A stretch of 64,000 nucleotides of DNA from Spirosoma endophyticum (GTDB lineage Bacteria > Bacteroidota > Bacteroidia > Cytophagales > Spirosomataceae): contig NZ_FOLQ01000004.1 in assembly GCF_900112365.1 (NCBI RefSeq), positions 496,001 through 560,000 on the forward strand, read 5' to 3'. The stretch's first letter is position 1, and every line of letters begins with the position of its first letter. The position numbers and the translations under genes are program-made. Positions 8,143 through 16,837 of this stretch are shown here, one piece after another. The notes beneath the pieces were generated by a model. It saw nothing but the letters and a program-made list of their open reading frames with translations. It was not told where the DNA came from and did no database searches.

Positions 8143-9693
8143 GTGGGGCTACTCGATACGTATACGAAACCGCTAACGGCCGATCAGGTTGCCTATTTGC
8201 TCCGGCGGGCAACGTTTGGTCCAACAGCCGATCAGCTAAAAACACTGACCGGGCAAACAGCGGCTCAGATCGTTACGAAACTACTCACCGACCAGCCCAC
8301 GCCCGCTCCGCCCCTCGACCTGACAACCAGCAAAACGTTTACTGACCGTCCATTCGATTCGGTTAATGCGGGGAAATATAACGTGTATATAAAGCACTGG
8401 TGGGCTAATCTAATGCTCAACCAGCCCGTATCGTTACTCGAAAAAATGACGTTATTCTGGTCAAATCATTTCGTAACCAACGATTCGACTGTCAACGATT
8501 ATCGGTACATGTACCAGTATAACGTATTGCTTCGAAAACACGCGCTGGGCAATTTCAAGGCGTTTACTATAGCCATTACCCAGGACCCGGCCATGCTTCG
8601 GTTTTTGAACGGTAATCAGAATGTAGCAGGTACGCCCAATGAAAACTATGCCCGCGAACTTCAGGAACTCTTTACCATTGGCCGCGATGGTGGCTATACA
8701 GAAGCCGATGTTCGGGCGGCTGCTAAAGTGCTGACAGGTTGGGCCGACACGGGCTACCGCGATGCGGTCAATACGCCCATCAGCAGCGCATTTCGGCCAA
8801 CCAAACACGATACAACTGACAAAGTCTTCTCGGCAACGTATCAGAATACCGTGATCAAAGGGCGTACGGGTGCCAATGCGGGTCTGGATGAGTTGAACGA
8901 TTTGCTGGATATGATTCTGCGTAACGTTGAAACACCCCGCTACATCTGCCGGAAACTTTACCGCTGGTTTGTCAATTCGGACATCCCGGCAACCGTTGAA
9001 ACAAATTTCATTCAGCCACTCGCCGATCTGTTCCGAAAAGGCAACTTCGAGATCAAGCCGGTATTAACAGCTCTTTTTCAAAGCCAGCACTTCTTCGATG
9101 AGTCCATTCGTGGAGCAGTTATTAAATCGCCTACTGATTTAGTTATTGGTACATTCCGGTTCTGGGGATTGCAAGCCCCCGATCCTACGCAGAATATTAC
9201 GGCCTATTACCAGATTGGCAATTATATCTACGCCCGAATTAAAGAGGAGCAGCAGGATTTGCTGAATCCACCTACCGTATTTGGCTGGACAGCCTATTAC
9301 CAAACAGGCTATTACCAGCAGTGGATCAATTCGACCACACTGGGTTTGCGTGGCTTTTTCAGCGATTCATTGACAACCAACGCCCTGAAACTAAACGGCA
9401 AAGTAGTCATTGACGTACTGGCCTATGTCAAAACGTTGTCAGACCCGACAGACCCGGCCAAACTGGTTAGCGAGCTGACCAGTCAATTACTGGCGATTGC
9501 CCCCACGCAGCAACAAAAAGATTTTTTGACCGATACGATTCTGCTCAATTCGATTCCACGCTACGAATGGGGAGCAGAATGGAATGCGTACGTACAGGCC
9601 CCAACCGACGCGGCCAAGAAACAGGCTGTTCAGTTAAAATTGACGGCTTTTCTCCAATACGTTTACCGAATGGCCGAGTTCCAGGTTGTTTAA
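8143..9693 (+). CDS. DUF1800 domain-containing protein
   Basis: A 516-residue member of the DUF1800 family. Recognisable features are the N-terminal LLRRATFGPTADQL motif, the central FWSNHFV segment and the NENYARELQELFTIG stretch (about residues 165-180), followed by AAKVLTGW. The start codon is GTG at 8143, preceded by no clear ribosome-binding site as usual for this phylum. No signal peptide is evident, which is unusual since partners are exported. A longer N-terminus was not found in frame. DUF1800 genes are almost always paired with DUF1501 genes, as here. The biochemical function is unestablished. Confidence 0.85.
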   Translation: MGLLDTYTKPLTADQVAYLLRRATFGPTADQLKTLTGQTAAQIVTKLLTDQPTPAPPLDLTTSKTFTDRPFDSVNAGKYNVYIKHWWANLMLNQPVSLLEKMTLFWSNHFVTNDSTVNDYRYMYQYNVLLRKHALGNFKAFTIAITQDPAMLRFLNGNQNVAGTPNENYARELQELFTIGRDGGYTEADVRAAAKVLTGWADTGYRDAVNTPISSAFRPTKHDTTDKVFSATYQNTVIKGRTGANAGLDELNDLLDMILRNVETPRYICRKLYRWFVNSDIPATVETNFIQPLADLFRKGNFEIKPVLTALFQSQHFFDESIRGAVIKSPTDLVIGTFRFWGLQAPDPTQNITAYYQIGNYIYARIKEEQQDLLNPPTVFGWTAYYQTGYYQQWINSTTLGLRGFFSDSLTTNALKLNGKVVIDVLAYVKTLSDPTDPAKLVSELTSQLLAIAPTQQQKDFLTDTILLNSIPRYEWGAEWNAYVQAPTDAAKKQAVQLKLTAFLQYVYRMAEFQVV

Positions 9694-9696
9694 TGA

Positions 9697-9799
9697 TTAA
9701 AGAGCGAAAGCGTGAATGGTGAAAGAGCGAAAAGCTGGCGCCAACCAATTCACTCTTTCGCTCACCGAAACGTCGGACCGTCACTCTTTTGCTCTTTAA
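9697..9799. repeat. gagcgaaa-word inverted repeat
   Basis: The spacer between the DUF1800 and DUF1501 genes. Outer arms 9697-9715 and 9781-9799 pair at 17 of 19 positions. Inner GAGCGAAA words near 9725 face TTTCGCTC near 9756. The same word builds the hairpin at 49229-49299. Confidence 0.75.
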
Positions 9800-9807
9800 A
9801 CTTCCTC

Positions 9808-11373
9808 ATGAAACGAAGAAACTTCCTCCAACACGTAGCCTCCTCGCTGTTGCTGCCAGTTTTGATTGATGGCTACGGGGCCAAAGCATTCGCCCGTCCG
9901 TCGTCGTTTATCCAGTCGCTGCTCAGCCTGGCTGATCAAAACGACCGCGTACTGGTCATTATTCAGTTGCAGGGCGGCAATGATGGACTGAACATGGTGA
10001 TTCCACTCGACCAGATGAGTGTATACACGGCTCCAAATTTTCGGGGTAATATTGCGATTCCCGAAGCCAAAGCGCTGAAACTAAAAAACTACGCCGGAAC
10101 TGGGCTTCACCCAGCCATGACGGGCATGCAGCAGCTTTTCAACGATGGTAAATTAAGCATTGCACAGGGTGTTTCGTATCCAACACCTAACTTCTCGCAC
10201 TTCCGGGCGAGCGATATCTGGATGACGGCTGTGGACTCCAGCCAAACATCCACCTCAGGCTGGGCGGGTCGTTACCTGGATAAGCGATTTCCTGGTTTTC
10301 CGGCCAGCTACCCGACTACGACCATGCCTGATCCACCGGCCATTCAGATTGGTTACGTTACGGCCACAACGCTGCTCAGCCCGACCGATTCGATGGCCAT
10401 TGTACTTCAGGACCCCGATACGTTTGCCCGCTTAGTTGGCGATAAGCCCAAAGACCCTGTATCATCTGTTCCAGGCTATGCCGGTCAACAGATCGACTAT
10501 ATTCGCCAGCAACAGGCCAGTTCGGTTAGTTATGCCGGACAAATCAAAATAGCGGCTGGTAAGGGGAAGAACCTGGCTACGTATCCTACGTCCAACCCGC
10601 TCGCAGACCAGCTCAAAATCATTGCCCGGCTCATCAGTGGCGGCTTGCAGACCAAGGTTTACTACGTAACGCTGGGTGGTTTCGACAACCATGCCGGGCA
10701 AGTTGTTGCAACCGACACCACGACAGGCACCCATGCCAACTTACTCAAAACCCTGTCTGACGCGGTTTTAGCCTTTCAAAATGATCTGACACAACTTAAA
10801 GTCGATGATCGGGTGGTGGGTATGACATTCTCAGAATTTGGGCGACGGGCTATCTCGAACAGTAGCTACGGCACCGACCACGGCACCTCGGCCCCGATGT
10901 TTGTTTTTGGGACAGCGGTCAAATCGCCTATGGTGGGTAAGAATCCGAATCTAAGTGATCTGGATAATAATAACCTGAAGATGCAGACCGACTTCCGGCA
11001 GGTATATGCGGCTATCCTGACCGACTGGTTTGGCACCGATGCCAGTACTGAAACGACAACGCTATTTAAGGATTTCCCCGCAGCACCCATATTTCGGCAG
11101 ATTATCACGGCGGTGGAACCCCTGGCCTCCGACGCACGGCTGTATCCAAATCCAGCCTCAGCCGAGGTTATCCTGGAATCCGATCTACTGACTCAAGGCA
11201 TAAAATCCATGCAGGTTACCGACATGCAGGGGCGGTTTATGTCGGTGGGCACGTCACGACCCACGCCTAAATCGATTCAATTCAATGTAAATGGTCTACC
11301 AACCGGGAGCTACGTAGTAAGCGTCGAAACAGCTCAGGGACTGCTCACGAAGCGAATGGTGGTGTCGCGATAA
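9808..11373 (+). CDS. DUF1501 exported protein with T9SS C-terminal domain
   Basis: A 521-residue exported protein of the DUF1501 family, whose fold resembles the alkaline phosphatase/sulfatase superfamily. The N-terminus MKRRNFLQHVASSLLLP is a twin-arginine-like or Sec signal. The family blocks IQLQGGNDGLNM, NFSHFRASDIW, GGFDNHAGQ and FSEFGRR followed by DHGTSAP are all present, including the histidines and aspartates expected near a metal site. Residues about 445-521 form a type A T9SS sorting domain (LYPNPASAEV at its start, ending in a KRMVVSR-like motif), so the protein is probably secreted or anchored at the cell surface. The frame extends upstream to 9712, but that segment lies in a repeat hairpin, so ATG 9808 is chosen. 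It is paired with the DUF1800 gene. Confidence 0.88.
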   Translation: MKRRNFLQHVASSLLLPVLIDGYGAKAFARPSSFIQSLLSLADQNDRVLVIIQLQGGNDGLNMVIPLDQMSVYTAPNFRGNIAIPEAKALKLKNYAGTGLHPAMTGMQQLFNDGKLSIAQGVSYPTPNFSHFRASDIWMTAVDSSQTSTSGWAGRYLDKRFPGFPASYPTTTMPDPPAIQIGYVTATTLLSPTDSMAIVLQDPDTFARLVGDKPKDPVSSVPGYAGQQIDYIRQQQASSVSYAGQIKIAAGKGKNLATYPTSNPLADQLKIIARLISGGLQTKVYYVTLGGFDNHAGQVVATDTTTGTHANLLKTLSDAVLAFQNDLTQLKVDDRVVGMTFSEFGRRAISNSSYGTDHGTSAPMFVFGTAVKSPMVGKNPNLSDLDNNNLKMQTDFRQVYAAILTDWFGTDASTETTTLFKDFPAAPIFRQIITAVEPLASDARLYPNPASAEVILESDLLTQGIKSMQVTDMQGRFMSVGTSRPTPKSIQFNVNGLPTGSYVVSVETAQGLLTKRMVVSR

Positions 11374-11428
11374 GTATTTGCTACGTTGTTTCCAGGCTTG
11401 AAGAGACCATAGGGCGATTAAGGGCGAC

Positions 11429-11968
11429 TCAATTGCCAAACCGTTCCTCCATGATACGGTCAATTTCTACGACCGAATGCACTCTCGTAGGATTGGAAGC
11501 CTTTTGTAATTGTACGTGCGGAGCATCTATCAAACTCGTCCAGAAGAGACCGGCGTCGAGCCCCAACTTTTTGGCTTCGTCGGCGTAGACCATGAAGCCA
11601 TTCTGCCCATGAACGACGGTCGTTAAATCCCAGACAGCCCTTCCGTTAACAACCCAGAAACAGTCGAGCGCTTCGCCCCACTGATGCCACGAAAATCCGG
11701 GAAGCGCATTCGTTACTGGCTCGCCGTGCTGTGGCCCCACATTGTCCAAACAATGCGCCAGAAAGGGAGCACCGTTTGTTTTTAATTCGTTTATCTTTTT
11801 CTGAATCACCTCTTTTGTCCTGGATTGTCGCCAGTAGATGGCCTGCAGAAAAGGCGTCCGTAACCCTTCATTAGGTCTCATTTCGATTCCTCTTCTCCTG
11901 CAGTTCTGAAGCAGCGTCGTGACTTTCTCTTGAAATTCAGGAATTAACAGATTTAAATTAGCAGCCAT
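11429..11968 (-). CDS. M15-family peptidase (CwlK/VanY-like)
   Basis: A 179-residue protein of the D-alanyl-D-alanine carboxypeptidase/L-alanyl-D-glutamate endopeptidase type (peptidase M15). The zinc-binding pattern S-x-H-x-x-G-x-A-x-D is seen as SWHQWGEALD (His95, Asp102), and the third ligand is the histidine of DAPHVQ near residue 150. The size matches phage endolysin-like CwlK peptidases. No signal peptide is present, so it either stays cytoplasmic, acts on lysis or is exported by another route. It converges with the DUF1501 gene, and no phage genes are nearby. Predicted substrate: the peptide stem of peptidoglycan. Confidence 0.78.
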   Translation of the reverse strand: MAANLNLLIPEFQEKVTTLLQNCRRRGIEMRPNEGLRTPFLQAIYWRQSRTKEVIQKKINELKTNGAPFLAHCLDNVGPQHGEPVTNALPGFSWHQWGEALDCFWVVNGRAVWDLTTVVHGQNGFMVYADEAKKLGLDAGLFWTSLIDAPHVQLQKASNPTRVHSVVEIDRIMEERFGN

Positions 11969-12270
11969 GAAAGTAAGGTTTAGATAGACAAAGATTTCTG
12001 TCTATTTCGACTTCTACAATGGGAAAAATACCCGTTTCTTTCCCGTAGACTTACGCTTTTTCTGATTTAAGTATTGATTTAAAATTACCGTTTGTCTGGC
12101 GGCCGGGTTTTATGTTCTCAGTTGAATTGGCGGGCCATTTGGTAGCAATTCGACGGCTCACAGCCAGGAACCATTGCCTTTCCTGGTAAACACGAGTACC
12201 TGCTAAAGACCGGGTTAAACTTTTCCGATAACAACGAGTCTTACAATCAGAACTTACTCATTCTGAAATC
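11969..12270. other. intergenic region, no gene recognised
   Basis: 302 bases between divergent genes. A short inverted repeat (TAGACAAAGA with TCTGTCTA) lies near 11984-12005. No exact TAnnTTTG box or open frame is found. It probably holds the promoters of both flanking genes. Confidence 0.4.
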
Positions 12271-13047
12271 ATGCGAATTTTCCTGTTCGGCTTGTTGCTT
12301 CTGGCTACTGGCTGTCGTCGCCCATCAACCCAATTTGCGGCCATGATGACGCCCACCAACCAGCTACAAATTGCGGACTATACGAACAACCTGAAAGCAG
12401 GCGACGACGTCGTAGCGGTGGGCAATGATCCATCGTGGTCGCTGACAATCAATCCATCAAAAGGAACGATGCGTTTTAAAGCCATGAATGGTGATAGCCT
12501 CAACACGACTGCGCCCGAACGGCAAAACGACTCTGATGGCACGTTCCGCTACAGCGCTCCCGTGGAAAGCGGTCACATCAATATCCTGTTTCGACCCGAT
12601 AGCTGTGTCAATAAATTATCCGGCCAACGGTATGATTACCGGGTTGAAGTCGATTACAAAGGCAAGAATTACGTCGGCTGTGGCGTTTCGCTACGTCAAC
12701 TCGCCCTGTTACAGGACATTTGGGTTCTGACCAGCCTACAGGATCAACCGATCACGGCCAACCGCAACAACAATGAGTTACCAAGGCTGGAAATTTCACT
12801 GACTGAGAATCGCGTAACCGGTACGACAGGTTGTAATCGACTCAGCGGACAAATGAAAGCAGATACCCGACAGATTCTTTTTGGGCCACTGGCAACAACG
12901 CGGATGGCTTGCCCGGCTGAAGTGGGTGCGCTTGAAAGCAGATTCATCAGTGAACTCAATACAGCGCTAACGTATCAGGTCGCCGAAGGCCGATTAACCT
13001 TGCTACGTAGTGGTAAACCGATAATGACCTTCAGGAAAGTAGATTAA
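12271..13047 (+). CDS. META-domain lipoprotein (HslJ-like)
   Basis: A 258-residue lipoprotein with a lipobox ending LLATGC (Cys15). Two domains follow. Residues about 45-145 (GNDPSWSLTI ... DYKGKNYVGCG) match the COG3650-type periplasmic domain with a conserved cysteine pair. Residues about 150-255 are a META domain related to HslJ, with the core TGTTGCNRLSGQ, the strand LATTRMACP and a terminal MTFRKV. META proteins are linked to stress and motility in other bacteria, but the mechanism is unknown. It is followed by a clear terminator, so it is a stand-alone gene. Location: membrane-anchored in the periplasm. Confidence 0.82.
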   Translation: MRIFLFGLLLLATGCRRPSTQFAAMMTPTNQLQIADYTNNLKAGDDVVAVGNDPSWSLTINPSKGTMRFKAMNGDSLNTTAPERQNDSDGTFRYSAPVESGHINILFRPDSCVNKLSGQRYDYRVEVDYKGKNYVGCGVSLRQLALLQDIWVLTSLQDQPITANRNNNELPRLEISLTENRVTGTTGCNRLSGQMKADTRQILFGPLATTRMACPAEVGALESRFISELNTALTYQVAEGRLTLLRSGKPIMTFRKVD

Positions 13048-13067
13048 GCGATTTTAACCCTTAGTTT

Positions 13068-13100
13068 AAGCGAATGACTACACGGTAGCATTCGCTTTTT
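13068..13100 (+). terminator. Rho-independent terminator
   Basis: The stem AAGCGAATG (13068-13076) pairs with CATTCGCTT (13089-13097) and continues into a short T run. It terminates the META lipoprotein gene and directly abuts a promoter element for the next gene. Confidence 0.78.
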
Positions 13101-13103
13101 CGT

Positions 13104-13111
13104 TACTTTTG
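13104..13111 (+). promoter_or_regulatory. Bacteroidetes-type -7 box TACTTTTG
   Basis: An exact match to TAnnTTTG, 93 bases upstream of the ThuA/sorbosone dehydrogenase gene. No good -33 TTTG lies at the usual distance, since the preceding bases belong to the terminator. It predicts a leader of about 85 bases. Confidence 0.5.
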
Positions 13112-13204
13112 TTTCTCAGGAAAAGCCAATCGAATCGCAAAATAATTAACCCTTCAACTGGCCCCAGATCTCAACCCAAATAATCTGCATAAATCTCCAA
13201 TCCT

Positions 13205-16200
13205 ATGAAAAACTTAAAGCTTCACTCCCGCGCGTTGTTGCTGGCGGGCGTGCTGGCAACTTCTGTGTCTGGCATAAGCGTGCCCGGCTGGGCTCAGACG
13301 ACAGCCAAACGTACTACAGCAACCAAGCCGGCTACCGTTTCGGCTGAAAACCCGAGCGCGCTCAACCGAGTGCTGGTTTTCTCCAGAACGAAAGGATATC
13401 GCCATGCCTCGATTCCCGTTGGCAAGCTGGCGATTATGAAACTTGGTCAGGAAAATGGGTTTGGTGTCGATACGACCGAAGACGCTACCAAGATCAACGA
13501 AGCTAACCTCAAAAAATACAGCGCCGTAATCTGGCTCAGCACCACTGGCGACGTATTGGACGACACGCAACAAGCTGCTTTTGAGCGCTATATTCAGGCG
13601 GGGGGTGGCTACGTCGGTATTCACGCAGCTGCCGATACCGAATATGACTGGCCGTGGTATAATCAGTTGGCGGGTGCCTGGTTCCTGAACCACCCCAAAC
13701 AGCAGAATGCCGAAATTGAAATAATTGACAAAAATCACCCGTCTACCAAAATGCTCCCCGATCGCTGGAAGCGTTGGGACGAGTGGTATAGCTACAAAAA
13801 CATCGGAACTGACCTCAAGGTACTGGGCAAGCTCGATGAAAAAACCTACGAAGGCGGCAAAAATGGTGACAATCACCCATTTATATGGCACCATGATTTC
13901 GATGGCGGTAAGGCGTTTTATACGGGTGGCGGTCACACGGATGAGTCGTATGCTGACCCATTGTTTTTGCAACATATTCTGGGTGGCATCAAGTCCGTTA
14001 TGGCGACCAGCCTGAAGTTTGGCCAGGTTAAAACGAAGCCTTTTCCCGAAGAAAACCGCTTCGAGCAGGAGGTTCTGATTCAGGGCATGGATGAACCAAC
14101 CGAACTGGCGGTGCTGGACAACGGCAAAGTGTTGTATGCGCAGCGCAAAGGCGAATTGACGGTGTATGATCCGAAGAAGAAATCGAAAAAAGTAGTCGCT
14201 AACTTTCCGGTTTTCACCAAGTTCGAGTATGGCCTGATGGGTTTGAACATCGACCCGAACTTTAAGCAGAACAAGTATATTTATGCCTACTACTCACCCA
14301 TAACGGGGAAAACGGTTGCTGACACGGCTCAACACCTCTCGCGTTTTGTGTATGACGATGTCAAGGATACGCTGCTCCTGAGTACCGAAAAAGTCTTATT
14401 AACCGTTCCGGTCAAACGCGATGGTTGCTGCCATACGGGTGGCTCCATTGCCTGGGATCGGAAAGGGAACCTGTACCTTTCGACCGGCGATGATACCAAT
14501 CCTTTTAATTCGGATGGCTTCGCACCGATCGACGAGCGGCCAGGTCGCCGGGGTTGGGATGCGCGCGCGACGTCGAGCAACACGAACGACCTACGCGGTA
14601 AAATTATCCGGATTCACCCCGAAGCCGACGGTACGTATACCATTCCGGAAGGTAACCTGTTTCCAAAGGGCAATCCAAAAGCCCGGCCCGAGATTTACGT
14701 GATGGGTAACCGTAACCCCTACCGGATTTCGGTCGATCAACGTACTGGTTTTCTGTATTGGGGCGAAGTTGGTCCCGATGCCGGGAATAACAGCGACAAA
14801 TACGGTCCGCGCGGTCACGACGAAATGAACCAGGCACGGAAAGCCGGTTATTTTGGCTGGCCGCTGTTCGTTGCCGACAACCGCCCTTACCACCAGCGTA
14901 CGTTTGCAGACAGCACCACGGGTGAGTTGTTCGATCCCATGAAACCGATCAACAACTCACCCAACAATACCGGTCTGACGGAATTACCTCCGGCTCAGAA
15001 AGCCTATATTTATTATCCCTACGCCGATTCGCCGGAGTTCGGTGCTATTGTTGGAAAAGGGGGACGTAACGCGATGGGTGGCCCGGTGTATTATTACGAC
15101 GATTATCCAGAATCGAACGTCAAATTCCCTCGCCATTACGACGGCAAATTCTTTGCTTACGACTGGATTCGGGATTGGATTCACCCGGTAACGATGAAAG
15201 AGAATGGTGATTTTGTGAAGATGGAGACGTTCATGCCCAGCGCAAAATTCTCGCACATCATCGACATGCAATTTGCCAATGACGGTTCGCTCTATACGAT
15301 TGAGTACGGCCAGAAATGGTTTGGTGCAAACGCCGACGCTCGTTTGGCACGCGTTACCTACAATGCCGGTAACCGCAAACCTGTAGCGATTGCCAGTGCC
15401 AACAAAACCGTCGGTGCTGCTCCCCTAGCCGTGAAATTTGACTCGAAAGGGTCAATGGATTATGATGGTGATGTACTTAAATACGAATGGTCGTTTGGCA
15501 AAGGCATGCCCAAGCAAACGACAGCCAACCCGACGGTTACGTTCACGAAACCCGGCATTTACCCCACTACGCTGACGGTGACGGATGCCGCCGGAAACGT
15601 AGCAACGAAAACAATGGAGATTAAAGTCGGTAACGATGAACCTAAAGTGGAAGTAGCGGTGGCCGGCAATAAAACGTTTTACTTTCCTGACAAGCCCGTT
15701 AAATACGCCGTTAAAGTCGTTGATAAAGAAGATGGTACGTTGCAGAAAGGTATAAACGCCGACGACGTAACCATGACGATTGATTACCTCGAAGGGTTCG
15801 ATAAAACGATGCTGGCACAAGGTCACCAGGCTAATACGGGCTTCTCGACAGGCAAACGCCTGATTGATCTGAGCGATTGCAAAGCTTGCCATACCATTGA
15901 CCAGAAATCGATTGGACCCGCCTACATCGAAGTAGCCAGAAAATATAAAGGTGCTCAGGCTGAGAGTAAATTGGTTCGTAAAGTAATTACGGGCGGTGGT
16001 GGTGTTTGGGGCGAACAGGCCATGAGCGCCCACCCCCAGTTGAAAGAAAGTGAAGTGACCGACATGGTTCGTTATATCCTATCGCTGGCCGACGATAAAG
16101 CAGCCAATCGTAAGCCAATCGCGGGCGACTACGTACCCGCTCAGCAGAAAAAAGACGGTTCTTACGTACTGACCGCTACGTATACCGACCGGGGCAATGG

Positions 16201-16639
16201 CACAATCGGCCCGCTGACCGGCTCAACATCGCTGGCGCTACGTTCTCCCATGATGAAAGCCGTTTCGGCCGATGTGAAACGGGATATTTTCGAGTATGAT
16301 GTTCCAAAGATGGGCTTATCGGCAATCGGTCTCAAATCGGGTAGCTACCTGGAATTCACCGATATTGATTTGACGGGTATTCAAGGCATTACAGCCTCAG
16401 TATTTGCCTCAAACGATCAGGTTGCGGGTGGTAAGCTCGAAGCTCGGCTAGATTCTCCAACCGGTACACTGCTGGGTGATGTCGAAGCCAAGATAGGATC
16501 AACGGGTATGGTTAGTCTGCCGTTCCGGCAACCGGTTACGGGTGTGCATAAACTCTACTTTGTTTTCGTAAATCCAAGTGCCGGACAAAAACCTTTGTTT
16601 GCCGTCGATAAAGTGCAGTTCTCTACGCAGGGAATGTAA
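13205..16639 (+). CDS. ThuA / glucose-sorbosone dehydrogenase / PKD / cytochrome c multidomain protein
   Basis: A 1144-residue exported protein. Signal peptide about 1-31 (ending GWAQ). Residues about 55-265 form a ThuA-like domain (GYRHASIPVG, GGGYVGIHAA, YTGGGHTDESY). Residues about 280-735 form a PQQ-type glucose/sorbosone dehydrogenase propeller (HTGGSIAWD, LRGKIIRIHP, GNRNPYRISV). Residues about 745-835 are a PKD domain. Residues about 880-965 are a c-type cytochrome with the haem motif CKACH (near 890) and a distal methionine region (EQAMSAHPQL). The C-terminal 170 residues resemble a carbohydrate-binding module. The likely role is periplasmic oxidation of a sugar or cyclic polyol with electron transfer to the attached haem. 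A terminator follows. The domain order is clear, the substrate is not. Confidence 0.88.
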   Translation: MKNLKLHSRALLLAGVLATSVSGISVPGWAQTTAKRTTATKPATVSAENPSALNRVLVFSRTKGYRHASIPVGKLAIMKLGQENGFGVDTTEDATKINEANLKKYSAVIWLSTTGDVLDDTQQAAFERYIQAGGGYVGIHAAADTEYDWPWYNQLAGAWFLNHPKQQNAEIEIIDKNHPSTKMLPDRWKRWDEWYSYKNIGTDLKVLGKLDEKTYEGGKNGDNHPFIWHHDFDGGKAFYTGGGHTDESYADPLFLQHILGGIKSVMATSLKFGQVKTKPFPEENRFEQEVLIQGMDEPTELAVLDNGKVLYAQRKGELTVYDPKKKSKKVVANFPVFTKFEYGLMGLNIDPNFKQNKYIYAYYSPITGKTVADTAQHLSRFVYDDVKDTLLLSTEKVLLTVPVKRDGCCHTGGSIAWDRKGNLYLSTGDDTNPFNSDGFAPIDERPGRRGWDARATSSNTNDLRGKIIRIHPEADGTYTIPEGNLFPKGNPKARPEIYVMGNRNPYRISVDQRTGFLYWGEVGPDAGNNSDKYGPRGHDEMNQARKAGYFGWPLFVADNRPYHQRTFADSTTGELFDPMKPINNSPNNTGLTELPPAQKAYIYYPYADSPEFGAIVGKGGRNAMGGPVYYYDDYPESNVKFPRHYDGKFFAYDWIRDWIHPVTMKENGDFVKMETFMPSAKFSHIIDMQFANDGSLYTIEYGQKWFGANADARLARVTYNAGNRKPVAIASANKTVGAAPLAVKFDSKGSMDYDGDVLKYEWSFGKGMPKQTTANPTVTFTKPGIYPTTLTVTDAAGNVATKTMEIKVGNDEPKVEVAVAGNKTFYFPDKPVKYAVKVVDKEDGTLQKGINADDVTMTIDYLEGFDKTMLAQGHQANTGFSTGKRLIDLSDCKACHTIDQKSIGPAYIEVARKYKGAQAESKLVRKVITGGGGVWGEQAMSAHPQLKESEVTDMVRYILSLADDKAANRKPIAGDYVPAQQKKDGSYVLTATYTDRGNGTIGPLTGSTSLALRSPMMKAVSADVKRDIFEYDVPKMGLSAIGLKSGSYLEFTDIDLTGIQGITASVFASNDQVAGGKLEARLDSPTGTLLGDVEAKIGSTGMVSLPFRQPVTGVHKLYFVFVNPSAGQKPLFAVDKVQFSTQGM

Positions 16640-16663
16640 AAGGATTTCATACATCATATAAGA

Positions 16664-16696
16664 AAGCCCCGGTCATTATTGATCGGGGCTTTTTGC
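16664..16696 (+). terminator. Rho-independent terminator
   Basis: A GC-rich stem AAGCCCCGG / CGGGGCTT spanning 16664-16690 with a short A/T loop, followed by five T bases. It ends the 1144-residue enzyme gene. Confidence 0.82.
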
Positions 16697-16837
16697 TGGA
16701 GCGACTTGTATAAATACAAAGAGCTTACCTACCGGCTGCTAAGAAATCCACTAATTAAGTTAACTTTATTTCTTTCTTGCTACGTAGTATAGGCGATTTA
16801 TTTATCAAACTCGACTATAGATAAATACACTGAAGCT

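Noticed and set aside
9712-9807. Upstream start for the DUF1501 gene
   Set aside because: The extra codons lie in the intergenic hairpin and precede the signal peptide, so the ATG at 9808 is used.
13214-13975. Long antisense frame inside the 1144-residue enzyme gene
   Set aside because: It lies entirely on the opposite strand of an obvious coding gene with clear domains, and its translation has no recognisable feature.
15452-16033. Antisense open frame across the PKD and cytochrome region
   Set aside because: Overlaps a well-supported gene on the other strand and matches no known protein.
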